DNA of 64,000 nt from Hypoxylon rubiginosum. Taxonomy: Eukaryota > Ascomycota > Sordariomycetes > Xylariales > Hypoxylaceae. The notes beneath the pieces are model-generated. The model made no database searches and had not been told where the DNA came from. It saw only the letters and a program-made list of their open reading frames with translations. Shown piece after piece: positions 35,201 through 47,018 of this stretch; within the stretch, counting starts at the first letter, position 1, and each line of letters opens with the position of its first letter. The position numbers were made by a program, and so were the translations under genes. The stretch lies in the NCBI GenBank assembly GCA_902806565.1, contig CADCXA010000049.1, positions 1-64,000 on the forward strand, given 5' to 3'.

Positions 35201-38200
35201 TGTAGTGGTGTGATCTTTTCCGGGGCGGCGTTTATTTCGGCGCCGAGCTCAATCCACCAGCGAGCTTGCTTCTCGTAACCAAACTCTGCTGCTCTACATA
35301 GAAGCCGGTCGACGAAAAGGGGTGGATGTCCGGGCGCGCAGTCCTTCAAATATTGCAAAATATATCCAACGATTACATCATGCCCACGCACCGATGCATC
35401 TTTCAGGGCCTCCGCAAGGTCTATCATTTCGGTATGGATTACGTTGTTGCCAAACAAAAGCTCTTGTACAGCATTAACATGCCCACCCCAACTGGCCAGG
35501 CGGATAGCAGTCTCGCGATAGGTTCCCATGATTTTCATTTCAAGAGCCTTAATCATCTTAGTAAACCCTAACTGAGCAACAAGGAGCAAGGGGTCCACCA
35601 CGCAAAAGCGTGGATAAGAAGTCGCGCTATTTAGTACGTAGTTCAATTTCGGCCATAGAAGAGCCAGTTGGCGACTTCGAGAAAGGATCGGTAGGTCGTC
35701 ACTGTCTCTGCAAGATCTGTAGTGGAAGGGCAGGAACCGAACGGCGTAGGTGATTAGGTTGAAGAGTTCCCCTGGAGGTTGAATGAACACGCCTGGCTTT
35801 GTCTTAAGTGCCTTGTGGACAGGACCATCAAGCTCTTGCCAAGAGAGGTATCCGAACAGCACCCTTGTGATATCTGCCTCGTCTGGGATCTTGGGCATCA
35901 AAGCTGCTTTTGTATCAGGTTCAAGTTTCCGCTCCTCTGCAATCAGGGTTTGAAACAGATTTCTCACAACCCCGTCACTTAAGACAACCCCGCCTCCCTC
36001 AAATCTCATCAAGGGGCCAAAAATGGACCTTATAGTAGCCGCTGGGTCCACTGGTAAGCTACTTGGGTCGAAGGTAGGTAAGAACTTCGCCGTGTTGTCA
36101 GTGAGGGCTACTGCAGTGGTGAGTTCGTCCAGGCAGAGAGGGCGCTTGGACTGTACAATCCAGCCCAGCGTAGTTCTTCCCCAACTTGGGAGATGCTCAA
36201 ATGTAGATTTTACTATATCAGATATTGGGACTCGAGAGTTATCGATGAGCGACTCTAGGGATTTGAGCGTGCGACGGCTTCGACTTGCGCTAGTGGTGTC
36301 CAGGATCTGAATAACGAGGAGAACTTCCGTAGTGTTTTTGCATTCCTCTAATCTACTAGAAAGTTGTGACTGAAGGCCAGAGGGGTATGACCTGCTGCTG
36401 ATGACCTGGTCTACTATTGAAGTCACCAATGGTTTGCGCATGTCTATAGTCAAGGTGGGCCCATGCATGCGATATTCGTCGACTTTCCGTAGTATGTCCT
36501 CTAATACGCTGTCTCCTCCATTTATGTTCCAGTCATAGAATAAGGCTACTTTCAGCCTCGTAGGTGATTTGACGTTGCTTACGATTTCAGCTAACGCCAT
36601 GACCAGACCAAGGGCCGACTCACAGTGATGAAGGTCGTCGACGATGAGATGCAGGCAGTTTAAACCAGCTTTAGTATCCAGAAGAGACCGAAATAGAACA
36701 AGAAGACTAGCTTCAGTCCAAGTATTTGAGATCTCCATAGTCACGAAGAGATCCTCTACTCTAGAGAACCTTTCTGGATCCTGGACCAGGACCTGAAGAA
36801 TGACCGATGCGAGAAAGGATTCAAAAGAGTTGTGGATGGCGTAAGTTCTGGCGAAGGAGAAATACGCAACTAGGTTCGATGGATTTTTCAGGTTGCGGAA
36901 CAAGGTACGCGAGTTGAGACTTTTTCCGACGCCCTGGCCACCGCTTGTCGTGATGATGCAAGACGACCCCAAATCTAGCCAAGCATCATAAACATTTTGC
37001 ACCTCGGCATTTGGCTTCGACATGTATAAGTCTTCTTGGTCGCCGGGAATTACGAACATGGGCGACACTTCAAACAGACGTGAAAGACATGCTCGATATT
37101 GTGGCTGGATCTCTTCAGGGCCCCTTGTTAATAAACAATCTCAAGCTTTGGTGGGTTCATGCTTACCTAGCTTGAGGTTATTCACTATGGCAGCAAAAGC
37201 GGGCTCATCAACTAGAAGGTTCGGGATATCCTGCTTCGGTGCCTCTGGGAGATTGGTTTCGTGCACTAGGCCTGTTGTGGCAAAATAACGATGGATAGCC
37301 TATCGTATAGTGAGGCATGCACGTAAGTTATGGGTACTAATGTACAAACGGGATGGCGGCTTAACTTACACGATCGAGTTCCTTCACATCTTCGGCATGT
37401 TGATAGACATTGGTGATAGATCGACGCATATGAAGCGAGATGAACTTAGCTGATAGCCCTTCAACGAACATGGCGAGTTCTCGAACGCGGGTTACCATAT
37501 TCTTTGGTAGACATGGTGGTAGAGGCGAGGAGAGTAGAGTATCTAGGAGTAAATCATCCCAGCCAGTAGAGTCCAGGGCTCGATGAGGCACATCAAAAAA
37601 TATCTGATACAGCGAGTACTTCTATTAATACTCCCAAATCAAACTGAATCCTAGGAAGAGAACAAAAGGCCTTACCAGCTGGCCACAGTCCCGTGAGATA
37701 TCGTGGTAGGTTGCGTTGCTCTCTGCTACGACAAGAGCCTGATCGAGATAATAAATTAGTAACACTACCTTTTTTCGGCAATCGGCATGCAATATACCTC
37801 CTTGACAACGAGTCCACCAAAGCCATGTGCTATAAAGACTACTGGAGCCTTTTGAATCTAATATTTGAGTTATTACAAGGCCAAAAGTTGCGTATTTCTG
37901 GGATGTGGACTTACTCCCCTTTCCTCGTCTCGCAGGAGCCGTAGCTCACTCAAGAGTAACCCAGCGATCTCGATTACGCCCTCGGCTGAATATGGATTCA
38001 TGTCATCGTAAATGGCAGGGCGAAATGAAATGGTGCGTGCATTAATCTTCTTATAGAGATGAGCGAGCAAATCACTAACTTTCTGGTCACCAGGAGAAAT
38101 GGTGTTGCCAGATTTATGTGGCTGCCATCCGAATCCTCGAATTGCAATGATGCTACATCTTCTAGTTAGAGAACGAGACATGCGAAGCAATAAATCCCAC

Positions 38201-38289
38201 GCTTACTCAATGCTTGGCAGATCACTGTCTGCCGAACCAATGACCTCTAGGCCCCTCACGCCATTATCGCGCTCCTTATCGCTCGACAT
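32225..38289 (-). CDS. NLR-like protein: hydrolase-NACHT-ankyrin-ZZ (one frameshift)
   Basis: STAND/NLR-type gene in eight exons: 38289-38207, 38161-37915, 37857-37798, 37738-37676, 37603-37370, 37299-37167, 37112-32514 and 32458-32225. The introns are 45-72 bp. It codes for about 1,883 aa if a one-base excess in a seven-T run is discounted (A7 on the plus strand, 34135-34141); as read, translation stops just after it. Residues 28-230 form an alpha/beta-hydrolase-like domain (CSIIAIRGFGW; VVFIAHGFGGLVVKEAL; FFDVPHRA). Walker A is GGQGVGKS (331-338) and Walker B is LHLIVDDLHHC (428-438). From about 790 on there are some 25 ankyrin-like repeats (for example TALHFAASEGNFEIIKTLL). The C-terminus is a ZZ zinc finger (C1800, C1803, C1815, C1818, C1824, C1827, H1835, H1839). 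Such fungal NLRs are thought to sense non-self and trigger cell death. The hydrolase nucleophile serine is replaced by glycine. It is head-to-head with the S8 protease pseudogene. Confidence 0.85.
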
Positions 38290-38688
38290 CGATATCTGTC
38301 TCAAAGGGAGATTTTGCCGAATAGTTAACCTAGAAACTGTATTGTAGATAAGGGAAGGTTATAACAATTGTCCTAAAGCAACACTATAGTGTGTGGAAAT
38401 TTCGGTGAAAAAAGGATGGAAGAATAGTCTCTAGGACTGTTGAGCGATAGAAGCTGAGCAGTAAGATACAAGACGGTGGCTTGCATCCGTTGGCCTATCA
38501 TACCCCTTGTTCGGCCGCCACCAATGGAGACCTCCATCTTACATCCGGCTGTCGTGGCAATGATCACAAGGCTCTGGGAGTAGGTAATGGTCTTCAATTA
38601 CACCTCATGTATTGAAATGAGAGATATATTGCCTAGAACTCACCTACCACGTCCATTCATACACTGTTCGAAGCCTAGAGAGCGCGAC
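38290..38688. promoter_or_regulatory. Shared divergent promoter, NLR / S8 protease
   Basis: About 400 bp separates the NLR-like start (minus, 38289) from the most likely protease start (plus, 38689). A 5' extension of the protease frame begins at 38587 but looks less likely. No specific operator was recognised. The arrangement would allow co-regulation of the two genes. Confidence 0.45.
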
Positions 38689-41600
38689 ATGACCACCTCA
38701 ACGGACCAGAACGCGAACATCGCGGCCCTCCGTCGGCGCTATGCGACTAATACAGCAGAGGCTCCGGGGCCGGCAGCAATAGATACAAAGACTGCTCTGG
38801 GGAGCCTATTCGAAGGACCAAACGAAGACAAGGATAGCAAGGCATGGCTCGAAGCTCTGGGAAGCTGTCACACGGTTCGATCCGAGTGGCTCACCTGATT
38901 AGAGAGATACATGGTCACAGATCTTGGCAAGCGCGTATCCTGTATATTGATGTGTGAGTTGGCTGAGGACCAGGTTGAATGGATGGAAATAACTCGGAGT
39001 GAAACAACAAGACCAACACACGTCAGTCAGGCGCTTAGAACGGCAATAAGGCAGAAATCAGGTAGCAACCTTGGGACATAAATAGGGCCTCAGATTCCTG
39101 TCTAAATTGAAGGGAATCAAGGACCTTAGGACCCGTAAAGATTATTACATTGAATTGAAGCTATTCCAAGTCTCTGATACAGACCCTTGTCACAAAGCTC
39201 TGGGGAGCGGAGTTAAAGCCAAAAACAGAGCTCAAGAAAGATACATCAGTGAGATGCACGAGTGGTTGGCCAAGAAATACCAAGAAGAAGGGACGGAACG
39301 TGAAACGAGAGAGGAAGTGCTGCAGTTCCTGCTGGGGACCAAAGCTACCGAGGAAACCCTGTTCGCCTTGAAGAATCTGTTTGCACACGGCCAAAATGGT
39401 TTTACTATCCTGCATGTGATACTGGACCGGAGCACATATGAAGACCAAGTCTTCCACTTTGATCGTGTTAAACCGCTCGTTCGCTTCCCCCTACACGTAT
39501 ATCCGGAGCTCCCTGTTGTCTCGGCCGATGTAGGGGGACCACCGATGTTTATGGCTATCACTCAGGGCGAAGGAGAAGCAGCATTTACATGATCCGAAAA
39601 GGAAGAAATCGTCCAATTTCTATGTGAAGGGCAGGACATCGGATTAGCATCCAGAGCGGCCATCGAATCTATGACCCAGACAGTCTACTCGCTCAGAAAT
39701 TCCCCATCAGCCAGTCATGCCATCCATAAGGTGATCGATAGTTCCGACTTCCCCATATCCAAGGACGTAGTAAGAAAGTTAAGCGAAATTAACATGCCGA
39801 AGACGCAACGGAGCGGCTCCAAGGAATCCTGTTTGGAGGTATATGACAGCCAAGGCAGGACGTGCCTGCACATAGCGCTCACAGCCCCCTTCAATGAGCG
39901 CAAGGTGTGGTGGGCTAAAACGTTGGCTGAACTTCGACCAAATCTGCTCAAGTCAATGTGCAAGTTAACTAGGAATGGCAAACAGGAGCAACTCACCCCT
40001 CTACAGCATTTCAAGAAACAGATGGAGGTGAAGATGCCACTATCCGAGGAGAAAAACAAGCCAATATCTAAGGAGAAAGGCAACCAAAACTTAGAGAATT
40101 TTGACATCAAGAACAAGCTCCAGGACCTAGAAATGTCACTTAAACACCAGTGCCTGACGAAATTCGATAACGGAACGTGCAAGCGCATCATGTACAAGAA
40201 GGATGATGGTGAGTCATCCCAACCTGGTAAAGACACTGATATCACTAGGTCTGTCTGACAAGGAGCTAGCAAAGGAAATTTTCCTCACGCTTGACGATGA
40301 AATAATCTCATGGGAATTTCTCGAGTCCCAGAAGCGACACTACAAGCTTGACACATCGCTCAAAAGGGTCCACATTTCCAACAGTGTCTCCGTCCACTGG
40401 GACGACATGAGCTTAGAGACGCGCAGGATAGCGGACTTGTGGGACTGCGCCGGAAGTACCGATCTATTCATGGTGTTCTATTGGTTGAAGAGTAAAATCG
40501 GGGTCAAGAAGGTTCTTGAAGTTGTGGTTGGCGACGGAGCTAAGGAGGAAGAAACCACCAACGACTTATCAGCTGGTGAAAGGAGGCCACATAGCGACAG
40601 AGCTATCCTGGAGTGCCTCAAGGGCTTATGCGTTGAGACTATAGACTGGCAAAGAATAGATATCCCCGCGGACATTATCGTTGAAGCAGCGGGGACGCAT
40701 GTTAAAACTTTATACCTATATTGTAGTGGTCTTAAGGCCGTATTGCAGAGTTGGGCAGACAGTCAGGGACTATCGAGACTTGAAAACGTGAGCAATTCCT
40801 GAATATCTTACAAGCCCAGTATTGACGTAAGACAGCTTGAGAATGTATTCGTGGAAATAGACCAAGTAAGTCTTCGGCTTTCACTTCAAGATCATGATTA
40901 GCTAATGCGTTCTACTTTAAGGGACTGGAATCTACCCAGGAGATGAGGAACTACGCTAATTCGTTCATAACAAACCTCAAAGACATGTTCATGAAGCTAA
41001 ACAAGAAGGAGCTAACTATCACATATTGGCTTGCCCCAAGAAAAAAGGCTGCCGGAGCTAAATCTGCCACATCCAAGGTCAAGGGCAAGGACGAAGAGGG
41101 GTTTAAAGAGTAAGTCCCCAGTCCCTTACAGGAAAGCAAATATAGGAGGCTATTCTGACCATTGCGTTCAGGCAGGATTGGTTGAAATGCATGGATGAAT
41201 TTGCGGACATTATGGAGACAGTCGAACAAATCAGTAACAGGAAGTTTGTCAGTGAATCTATGCCCATATGTCATTTGCAAATCGCCTAATAAGTCATATA
41301 GGGAATTACAGTCCCAACACGTCCCATCAGGGTTGCCTTAATCGATGACGGCGTGAAGACGAGCTACGCCGGATTAGATAACAACATACACGTTGGCAAA
41401 TCAGGGTGGCAGCAGTTCGACGCCAAGTCAAGCCCTGCAGACAGGGTCGATGGGGCGGGGCTACTTCCGCAACTACAACAGCTCGCAAACTGGGCATGGG
41501 ACCGTCATGGCCTACTATATCAAACGTGTATGCCCAAAGGTCCGTTTCTACGTAGCGAAGCTCGATCCGGAACCTCAGCGAAGTGATATTGGGAGTCGTG

Positions 41601-42559
41601 GTGAAAGAGTTACTTTCTCTCGCGAATCGGCTGCCGAGGTGATTATAAAACAACTATGAATAGTCTCACATACTGACAGATTCACCTAGGCGATCGAGTG
41701 GGCAGTGGAAGAGGACGTTGACATAATCTCCATGAGCTGGGCTATCGACAAGGAAACCACTCCCGGGCCCAACGACAATCAACGACTATGTGACGCAATC
41801 AAGACGGCTGCAAAGAAAAATATCCTTTTATTCTGCGCCAATCCCGACCGGGGCCCAACTTTTAAGGCTATGGATACATTCCCAAAGGCCGCAGATCCGG
41901 AGCGTGTCTTCTGTATTGGCGCCGCAACCCCGGATGGCATCCGCTGGGGACAAATAGATGCCCAGGATACGTCCTGCGACTACTTCTTACCTGGCGTAGA
42001 GCTTGGAATTCAGGTCGAGAGCACCTCGAGGAAGAACCAGCATGAGCCACCTCAGGAATGGTACGTTCTCTTCTTACCCTCCAGCTTGCTGACTTCTGGA
42101 TTGACCATTCATCTAGGCTCAAACACAGCGGAAGCTCGCTCTCGTGCGCTCTTGCAGCTGGATTGGCAGCCATGATACTGCATTGCTCATTTAGTCAGTG
42201 GCGTTGCCGTATTTGACAGTCCAAAGTGGAAATGGTGTGTTTAGTGTTCTTACTATGTCTCCAGGTGCTGATACTCATATTTTAACAGGCTCCGATCATA
42301 CGAAGGCATGAGCAAATCGTTCAAAACTATTCAAGTTGAGCCAGCCAAAAGTTCATGGTTGCCAGTGCGTAGGTTCTTTCAGCCTGCAGTGGATTATATA
42401 AATAGTGGCAAGAATGAGGATAAGGCGCGAGTCGTCCGCGACATAGTAACGAAGATCTTCAAAGAGATGCCTGCTTCCATTGCAGAGGCAGATGCCGAAC
42501 CAGGGCCTGTTAAGTTGAGTAGACGGCCTACTTCGATCATAGCAAATAGTCCAGTCTGA
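38689..42559 (+). pseudogene. Subtilisin-like (S8) protease with long N-terminal region, disrupted
   Basis: Remains of a large multi-exon gene for a subtilase with a mostly helical N-terminal region. Likely introns include 40209-40246, 40866-40921, about 41105-41171, one ending near 41301, one ending near 41690, 42061-42116 and about 42236-42290. Joins around 38954-39085 are unresolved. The catalytic triad codons survive: Asp in VALIDDGVK (about 41330-41356), His in GHGTVMA (about 41489-41509) and Ser in HSGSS (about 42124-42138), the last followed by ALAAGLAAM. Three in-frame TGA codons break it, at 38896, 39590 and 40800, each inside sequence that continues coherently (for example AAFT stop SEKEEIVQFLCE). 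Apparent one-base shifts lie near the G run at 41452-41455 and the T run at 42190-42192. Ancestral role: probably an intracellular protease, perhaps an effector of the divergent NLR. Function is very likely lost here. Confidence 0.75.
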
Positions 42560-42916
42560 CGTCTTAGACGTCAAATTTCATAGTTTCTTTACCTACCTAG
42601 GTACCTAATCAGTCACTCATTTTCAAGCCACTAAGATCGATATGTTACTGCCGATCGCGTGACTTGATGTTTTGGTTTGTTGCACTTTTCAATGATAGCT
42701 GAAAGTTGCCTACAATGATGCGTCACTGTCATTTCCCCGCTTCTAGGTGCAACTTTAGGTAGGCTGTGTGATTATCACTACTTTCACCCGGAGCCTTACC
42801 ACTTATTCTCGTCTCAGGGTAGGGTTAGTCGCAGCTTCACACCAACTGCTCTATATCCAAAGCCGGTAGCTAAAATTCTAGTTAATAACGACCACAACAG
42901 GACAAACATTTTCACC
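42560..42916. other. Intergenic region
   Basis: About 360 bp between the protease pseudogene stop and the start of the 464-aa gene; likely the promoter of the latter. I see no gene. Confidence 0.5.
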
Positions 42917-44311
42917 ATGACGAGCGAAAGTGACACCGACCTGCTGTTTTCCGAAGCCCGATTCGAAGACGATACTCGGTTCAATGTCTCGCTAATCGAT
43001 GACGACCTACCCGAGGATGATTACAAGAAAAGCGTTAGGCTGACGTCCGCTTTCACCACCAAGGGAACTAATCTCGGTGGTGAGGAGCAAGCCCGACATC
43101 TAATCGACGAAGCCATTAGCAACGATGCACTCGTGGTACAATGCGACCTGGATCAGATCATCCACGGCACCATGGTGGACGGCGGTGTCCCCGCCACGCT
43201 GGCCGTATTCCAATTCGCTTTCGTCCCCCGAGGCACTAAACGGCGCTTTAAGGAGGCCGAGATCACTATCACGTTCTCGAGCGGTGAGGTGCATGCTATT
43301 ACACCATCGAACGTCTGGACAACATTCAAGTCCGAAAAGGAGCGGGAGTTGAGCCACAGTGTCAGCCCGAGTCTGGAGGCAGCCTTTGGTCCTGGGAAAG
43401 CGACGATGGGGTATACATGGCAATTAAAGGAGACTGAGACCCTCGAGAGCCATTCAAGTGTGGTGGGTTCGACGCATGCGCTGGGACAGGGAGGCAGCGT
43501 AACGAAGCCCAGAAAAAACACCGTCTTCTGGGGACTATACGAAAACATGCAAACGAACAGCGGAATCCCGAGCTTCATACAGACTGCCGTGCTTTTGAAG
43601 AGAGAAAAGGTTGAAGGTCAACTTCTGGGTCGGAAGTTCAGCGCAGATATTAAGATCTGCGGCAAAGTAGACAATCACAAATGGGTCAATGACAAGTTTG
43701 AGAGCTTCACGAAAAGTATGACTGGAAATAGCAGCAAAACGGCAGATGTCATCTTCAACACGAAGAAGAACAGGGGGACTGTTGATGATGACAAAAACTT
43801 GGAGAGCGTCAAACTGGATACCTACAAACAGCTTGTGACAATTCGGCCATGGGTGGATGGGGATGAAAAGCTCTTGGAGCAAGAGCCAGCGCCCCCGAAA
43901 GCTTCCGAAATCGAGTCCGGTGGCCAGCCACTCTCTCTCGTAAAACCAATCGCTATCACGATGTCTCCTAGTATCAACGATCCTACTATCGATCCTTCCA
44001 TTGAGCCTCTAGCTCGACATATTACTCAAGACCTCAGAGCTCGTGGCACTAGCAAGGAATCATATGAGTCGCAAGTCGATACAGTACCATTTAAGTTGGC
44101 GGATACCACGCTAGTGGATTCCATGTCTTGGGAGGCTACAAGTAAAGGCAAAGCTATGCCTCTTAGCGATGATGAGAAACAACAAAGGTCTGCCTTTCTA
44201 GACGAGCAGGTTTCATTGGTAAGGAATGAAGCTACACTGGTAGCTCGTCAAGTTGCCTTAGTGAGGCTGGAGAGAAGACTCCTCCAAGAGATCGAGGAGC
44301 TGAAGGACTAG
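42917..44311 (+). CDS. Uncharacterised 464-aa protein
   Basis: Intact single-exon gene with a good start context (TTCACCATGACG). I do not recognise a family. There is no signal peptide or membrane segment, so it is likely intracellular. Residues 1-60 are acidic. Residues about 80-270 look like a compact beta-rich domain (LAVFQFAFVPRGTKRRF; EAEITITFSSGEVHAITP; NTVFWGLYENMQTNSGIP; TAVLLKREKVEGQLLG). The region after about 330 is Pro/Ser/Glu-rich and disordered-looking. The last 50 residues form a probable coiled coil (FLDEQVSLVRNEATLVARQV then RLERRLLQEIEELKD), which suggests oligomerisation. It follows the S8 protease pseudogene on the same strand after 357 bp, so a link with the NLR/protease pair is possible but unproven. 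Confidence 0.7.
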   Translation: MTSESDTDLLFSEARFEDDTRFNVSLIDDDLPEDDYKKSVRLTSAFTTKGTNLGGEEQARHLIDEAISNDALVVQCDLDQIIHGTMVDGGVPATLAVFQFAFVPRGTKRRFKEAEITITFSSGEVHAITPSNVWTTFKSEKERELSHSVSPSLEAAFGPGKATMGYTWQLKETETLESHSSVVGSTHALGQGGSVTKPRKNTVFWGLYENMQTNSGIPSFIQTAVLLKREKVEGQLLGRKFSADIKICGKVDNHKWVNDKFESFTKSMTGNSSKTADVIFNTKKNRGTVDDDKNLESVKLDTYKQLVTIRPWVDGDEKLLEQEPAPPKASEIESGGQPLSLVKPIAITMSPSINDPTIDPSIEPLARHITQDLRARGTSKESYESQVDTVPFKLADTTLVDSMSWEATSKGKAMPLSDDEKQQRSAFLDEQVSLVRNEATLVARQVALVRLERRLLQEIEELKD

Positions 44312-44744
44312 ACCCATGTTGGGAACTCCATTGCGACCGCGATAAGAGACGCTGACATTTCTTGACGGTGAATTTCAATTTCTTTATTGTATCTGGCAGT
44401 CTTTAGAGGCCTCAAGGTGACAGCTGGTGACAGCTAGTAACGTGCGCGGGGGTGGAAAGACACTGAAGCAATAAGGTGAATGATGAGGGATTCAATGAGA
44501 TTGAAAGTTGCCTTAGAAAACTATTAAGTGCCTACCTCCTAGGTATGTAGCTCAGAGGCTTTTATTAACATTTTTGTTTAACGACGGGAATACAAGTGAA
44601 AAGCGGTGAAAGTAGCTGAGAAAATCAACTCTAGTAGGCTTGTGTGACGTTGAATCTCCAACTTTTCCTGCTACAATTTAGAATCGGCTGATATCCCCGC
44701 TGATTAGGTAACCATCCCACAGGTAATGATAATAAGTTATATCC
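44312..44744. other. Intergenic region between convergent genes
   Basis: About 430 bp between the stop codons of the 464-aa gene and the MFS transporter. I see no gene or repeat in it. Confidence 0.5.
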
Positions 44745-46526
44745 TCAAGTCTTCTTCTGCTCTGTCATATTCTGGAGTCCCGTCTTCGTCTCCACATGTT
44801 CCTTGCTCATGTGTCGCTGCTTAACGAAGATGCTAGCAACCACTCCGATAGCCGCTATTCCGGTGTACATGATAAACATGTTCCTGATGCTCCACGCGAA
44901 AGCGTCTTGCACCGCGCGACGCTGCGTCGCGTCGTCTATGGTCTTAGTGATCTCCAAGTTTGCCGCTGCCTGATATCCGGAAAGGGCCTCGAGCTCGGAT
45001 TGGCTGAGGCCGCTGGCAGCTAGAATTGGCCCGCGAGCGGTCATGCTGTTCTGGAACACCACGCCGCCGAGCACGATGGATAGGGACGTTGCCAGGTTGC
45101 GGAGAAAACCCAAGGTTGCTGTAGCGGTGGCGGTTTCAGCCTGGCTGACACTGTTCTGGAGGGCCATCATGGGCGTTTGGAATAGAAGCGCCATGCCGAC
45201 GCCGAAGATGATTTGGAAGCCAATGATTGTACCAAGATCCGTGTCAGTTCCAAACATGATGTACAGGCCAGTCCCCAATGTCAACAACACTGTCCCAGCC
45301 CAGATGAGTTCTCTGTAGCGGCCGATCTGATGCATAAACACACCACCCAAGATATCCACAATCGCACACGATATAATAAGCGGCAATATTAGAACACCAC
45401 TTTCAACAGGAGAGGCTTGCTTTACGCTTTGAAAGTATAGCGGCAGGTAATACTCAATAGCAGAGGAGGCCATGCTATGCGTGAAAGCGACAACGACGAC
45501 GGCGTTGTTGGACAAGTCGTTAAAGATGCTGAGTGGCATTATAGGATACTTGGCCAGGCGTTTCTCGCTGTAGAGGAAGAAGCCAATTACCAACGTTCCG
45601 AAGACGAGCAAGCAGATGACTTTGGGGCTATTCCAGGGGAACGTCTCGCCGCCGAAGTCCAGCCCCAGCAGAAGTAAGAGGGTGACCGCCAAAATAGAGA
45701 CCGTTCCGAACCAATCGACGGCCATGAGACCGTCGCTCAGCTTGGTGCGCGGGTTGTGCACGTTGAGGAAGAACAGTATGACGATGAAAGCAACGCCGCA
45801 GATGGGGACGTTGATCCAGAAGCACCACCGCCAACTCGCGTACTGCGACAGCGCACCTCCAATCACGGGCCCGGTGGTCCCAGCGAGCACCCAGACCAGC
45901 CCCATGGCGCTGAGATACAGCGCTCGATTCCGCATACTGAAGAGGTCCGAGATAGTAATGGACACCAGCTGCATCAAACCGCCGCCAGCCGTGCCCTGCA
46001 GCGCTCGTCCGGCAATCAGCATGGCCATACTCGTGCTCGTCGCGGCAATTACGCTGGAGACGGCAAAGAGAGCAACTGATGCCAAGACGACAGGTTTGCG
46101 ACCCCAAATATCGCTACATTTCGCTATGGTCGGGCCCGCTGCGGCGTTTGCCAGCAGGTACGCGCCACCAATCCAAGTGTAGCCCGCAGCAGACTGCAAG
46201 TCGGCAGCGATTGAGGGAATAGCCGTCGCGACAATTGTCTGATTGAGGGCTCCAATGAACAGCGTGAGCTGGAATTCTTATTAGCCAATAAGTTCTCGCC
46301 AACAGTCGGGTTAGGGGGAGCAACTTACACAGAGCGCGATGAAGATGGTGTAGATGCGCAGCTTCGAGCGGACAGTGGTGTCTTCGGATACAGAGAGTGC
46401 CTCGATAGCGTGTTCGCTAGGGGGGCGCTCACTGTTTTTGGGCACTGACACTGGCTCGGCCACCTGCTCAGCAGGGAGAGGCACTGCCGTAGCCGCAGCG
46501 GGATGAATAGTTGTAATATCGTCCAT
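44745..46526 (-). CDS. MFS drug/multidrug exporter, DHA2 type
   Basis: Predicted 573-aa, 14-segment proton antiporter of the DHA2 branch of the major facilitator superfamily. It has two exons on the minus strand: 46526-46329 and 46268-44745. The 60-bp intron (GTAAGT, GGCTAAT branch, CCAG, phase 0) splits the first membrane helix. The hydrophilic N-terminus (1-55) is followed by LTLFIGALNQTIVATAIP, the first-helix DQTIVATALP-like signature with Asn in place of Asp. Motif A is SDIWGRKPVV (118-127). Motif C is GTTGPVIGGALSQYASWRW (about 195-213). The C-terminus is basic and Lys-rich (VKQRHMSKEHVETK). Relatives export toxins, azoles or secondary metabolites, and the substrate here cannot be told. 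No biosynthetic gene lies nearby, so a cluster-linked exporter is unsupported. Confidence 0.92.
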
Positions 46527-47018
46527 CTTCTTTCGATAGTCTCTAGCCGGAATTGAATGAACTTACTAGAGACAAGAAGAAAGCGGGATGAAAGCGAGAT
46601 ATGAAGATGTTGAGTTAACTGTTGGGTCGTATTACAGCGCGTTCAGGTACATGGAAGGGCGCGCCTTGGCAAATTCAGGGTAGGATTCAGGGCGTTCGGC
46701 GCAATTATGATCTGACATGTCATAACTCCGCACGCATACAAGTCGGTTAATTCATCGCAATAAAAGAAAAAGGTTGTCTCCAAAGAGTAGGAGAAATCAT
46801 TCAGGGTAAGCTACCTAAATTAAGGAGCTGCCTCTAACTAGCCCTTCGTCAGAAGACAGGTATCAGTTCAGGTAGAAAAGTCTATTCCATCAAAGCTAGC
46901 TCTCCATTCCTCTAAGAACACCAAGTTACAGAAGACTTCCTCTCCTCAACATAGGTACCTAACCATGCATCCCTAACAACCAATCTCACTTCTATGCGCC
47001 TCCATCTGAACGTCTTTT
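46527..47018. other. Intergenic region
   Basis: About 490 bp upstream of the MFS gene and downstream of the small cysteine-rich gene. I see no gene or clear regulatory site. Confidence 0.5.

Noticed and set aside
38896..40802. Recoding of TGA (selenocysteine or programmed readthrough) in the protease gene
   Set aside because: No CTA-type readthrough context after the TGAs, selenoproteins are not expected in this group, and frameshifts elsewhere in the gene fit simple decay better.
44745..46526. MFS exporter as part of a secondary-metabolite cluster
   Set aside because: No polyketide synthase, peptide synthetase, terpene or tailoring enzyme gene is present in the island.
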